Origin: Actinomycetota bacterium
GTDB lineage: Bacteria > Actinomycetota > Acidimicrobiia > IMCC26256 > PALSA-610
Direction: 5' to 3'
Length of the DNA stretch: 6,011 bases
NCBI GenBank assembly: GCA_030839105.1
Contig: JAUZEI010000519.1
Coordinates: 1-6,011 of the forward strand
This document shows positions 5,008 through 6,011 of the stretch, piece by piece. Both the position numbers and the translations under genes were made by a program. The notes under the pieces are model-generated. The model was not told the origin of the DNA. It did no database searches and saw nothing but the letters and a program-made list of their open reading frames with translations. Each line of letters starts with the position of its first letter. The first letter of the stretch is position 1.

Positions 5008-6011
5008 TCAGGCCGGGCCGGTGGAGATCGGTCGCTCGAGATCGACACCGAGCAGACGGCCGAGCTCACACAACGTCGAGTGCGCCGCGGGGTCGTCACC
5101 ACCGGAAAGGATCGCGCTCGCAAGATCGTCGAGCGCGTCGAGGGCGCGCGGCGTATCGAGATCGTCGTCGATCGCGTCGCGGACTCTCTGCGCGAACAAG
5201 CGCGGATCGGGACCGGTCGGCAACGCCGCCGCGGCCAGGAGGCGGTGCAACAACGCGGTGCCTTCTTCGATATCGGTGTGATACCACTCGAAGCCGTGGC
5301 GGTAATGGTGCCGCATGAGCGCGAGCCGGATCGCGCGCGGGTCGGCGTGCTTCAGGAGCTCGTCGACGAACACCAGGTTGCCGAGCGACTTCGACATCTT
5401 CTCACCCTCGTAGTTGACCATCGCCGAGTGCAACCAATGCGTGACGAATGGCTTGTTCGTGAGGCTCTCGCTCTGCGCGATCTCGCTCTCGTGATGCGGG
5501 AAGATGAGATCGGTCCCGCCCCCGTGAAGGTCGATCGTCGGGCCGTGCTCGTGCATCGCCATCGCCGAGCACTCGATGTGCCAACCGGGACGGCCGACGC
5601 CGAACGGCGCGCGCCACGCAGGTTCGTCGGCCAACGACGGCTGCCAGAGCACGAAGTCGAGGGGCCGGCGCCGATGCGGATCGTCGGGGTTCCCACCCCG
5701 CGCCCGCGCGAGCCGGATCATCTGCTCTTCGGAGTAGTGCGAAAGCTCGCCGTAGCGAGGGAAGGAGGAGACATCGAAGTAGGCGGTGCCGTGCGTGAGG
5801 TAGGCGTTCCCCGACTCGAGCAGCTGACCGACGAGCTCGATGATCAGGTCGATCGACTCCGTCGCGCGCGGCTCCGCGTCGGGGGCGCGCATCTCGAGCG
5901 CGTCCATGTCGCTGTGGAAGCGCGCCATCTCGGCTTCCGCCAGCTCGAGGTACGGCACGCCGAGCTCACGCGCCTTGGGCAGGATCGAGTCGTCGACGTC
6001 GGTGACGTTGC
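5008..6011 (-). CDS. mshC: CysS/MshC-family cysteine ligase, 5'-truncated; mycothiol ligase MshC favoured over CysRS
   Basis: This class I synthetase-like enzyme activates cysteine with ATP. MshC joins it to GlcN-inositol in mycothiol synthesis, whereas CysRS joins it to tRNA-Cys. The frame is open to the right edge and gives 333 C-terminal residues starting NVTDVDD; the N-terminus with the first zinc Cys and HIGH motif is outside. Visible in fragment numbering: GRPGWHIECS with zinc ligand Cys147, GGGTDLIFPHHESE with His172 and Glu176 at CysRS zinc-ligand spacing, and KMSKS (204-208). For MshC: RGGNPDDP at 105-111, NLVFVDELL, DPRAIRLALMRHHYR and DDLDTP after KMSKS, and an end at LLGVDL plus nine residues, without the C-terminal anticodon-binding tail of CysRS. 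Total length by comparison would be about 415 residues, near MshC (412 in M. tuberculosis) and below CysRS (about 460). For CysRS: the PDAEPRATESI and SEIAQSES stretches, and Glu176, where mycobacterial MshC lacks a matching Glu. The GTG at 5958 is an internal valine codon, not the start. Confidence 0.7.
   Translation of the reverse strand, partial: NVTDVDDSILPKARELGVPYLELAEAEMARFHSDMDALEMRAPDAEPRATESIDLIIELVGQLLESGNAYLTHGTAYFDVSSFPRYGELSHYSEEQMIRLARARGGNPDDPHRRRPLDFVLWQPSLADEPAWRAPFGVGRPGWHIECSAMAMHEHGPTIDLHGGGTDLIFPHHESEIAQSESLTNKPFVTHWLHSAMVNYEGEKMSKSLGNLVFVDELLKHADPRAIRLALMRHHYRHGFEWYHTDIEEGTALLHRLLAAAALPTGPDPRLFAQRVRDAIDDDLDTPRALDALDDLASAILSGGDDPAAHSTLCELGRLLGVDLERPISTGPA

Noticed and set aside
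4869..5123. An 85-residue N-terminal extension of thrS in the same open frame.
   Set aside because: The extension is Arg/Pro-rich and low in complexity, overlaps the end of the cysteine ligase gene, and precedes an ATG that sits exactly at the start of the TGS domain.
2460..5318. A very long plus-strand open frame (952 codons) antisense to thrS and its neighbours.
   Set aside because: It mirrors thrS in a GC-rich genome where stop codons are rare in the opposing frame. Its translation is rich in Arg, Val, Leu and Asp with no recognisable domain, while the minus strand encodes intact ThrRS with all catalytic residues.
5956..5958. A GTG that could be the start of the cysteine ligase gene.
   Set aside because: Upstream residues in the same frame read NVTDVDD, a conserved CysRS/MshC motif, so the gene continues beyond the right edge.

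Overview
The window is strongly GC-rich and densely coded, with mostly G or C at third codon positions and frequent GTG starts. It looks like part of an actinobacterial chromosome. Three things support this: a cysteine ligase that resembles the mycothiol enzyme MshC, a threonyl-tRNA synthetase gene followed directly by an Ap4A-phosphorylase-type HIT gene (the order known from Mycobacterium tuberculosis), and an EF-G2-like paralogue of the kind common in Actinobacteria. A deep-branching actinobacterial class such as Acidimicrobiia is my guess; the sequence alone does not prove it.

Layout. Positions 1-1325 (+) hold the 3' two-thirds of an EF-G-like translational GTPase, cut by the left edge. 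Everything else is on the minus strand and converges on it. In the order of transcription, from right to left, these are: the 3' three-quarters of a CysS/MshC-family ligase (6011 to 5008, cut by the right edge); a 139-bp leader; thrS (4868 to 2844); a HIT-family nucleotide phosphorylase/hydrolase (2828 to 2331); a two-helix membrane protein of unknown function (2320 to 1811); an 83-bp spacer; and mscL (1727 to 1338). thrS, the HIT gene and the membrane protein gene are only 15 and 10 bp apart, so they very probably form one operon. mscL has a longer spacer and may be expressed separately. The mscL and EF-G-like genes end tail to tail with 12 bp between them.

How the genes fit together. The core is aminoacyl-tRNA chemistry and its by-products. 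ThrRS charges tRNA-Thr, and aminoacyl-tRNA synthetases can make Ap4A as a side product. The HIT enzyme encoded immediately downstream is of the type that breaks Ap4A down. The upstream ligase activates cysteine as the adenylate, either to make mycothiol or, less likely, Cys-tRNA. The membrane protein and MscL belong to the envelope and have no evident biochemical link to the rest.

This is mainly an ordinary housekeeping region. I found no mobile element, CRISPR array, RNA gene or defence-like cassette. The points most worth a second look are the mixed CysRS/MshC character of the cysteine ligase, an MscL that lacks the usual first-helix aspartate, an acidic insertion in the ThrRS editing domain, and the uncharacterised membrane protein that follows the HIT gene.
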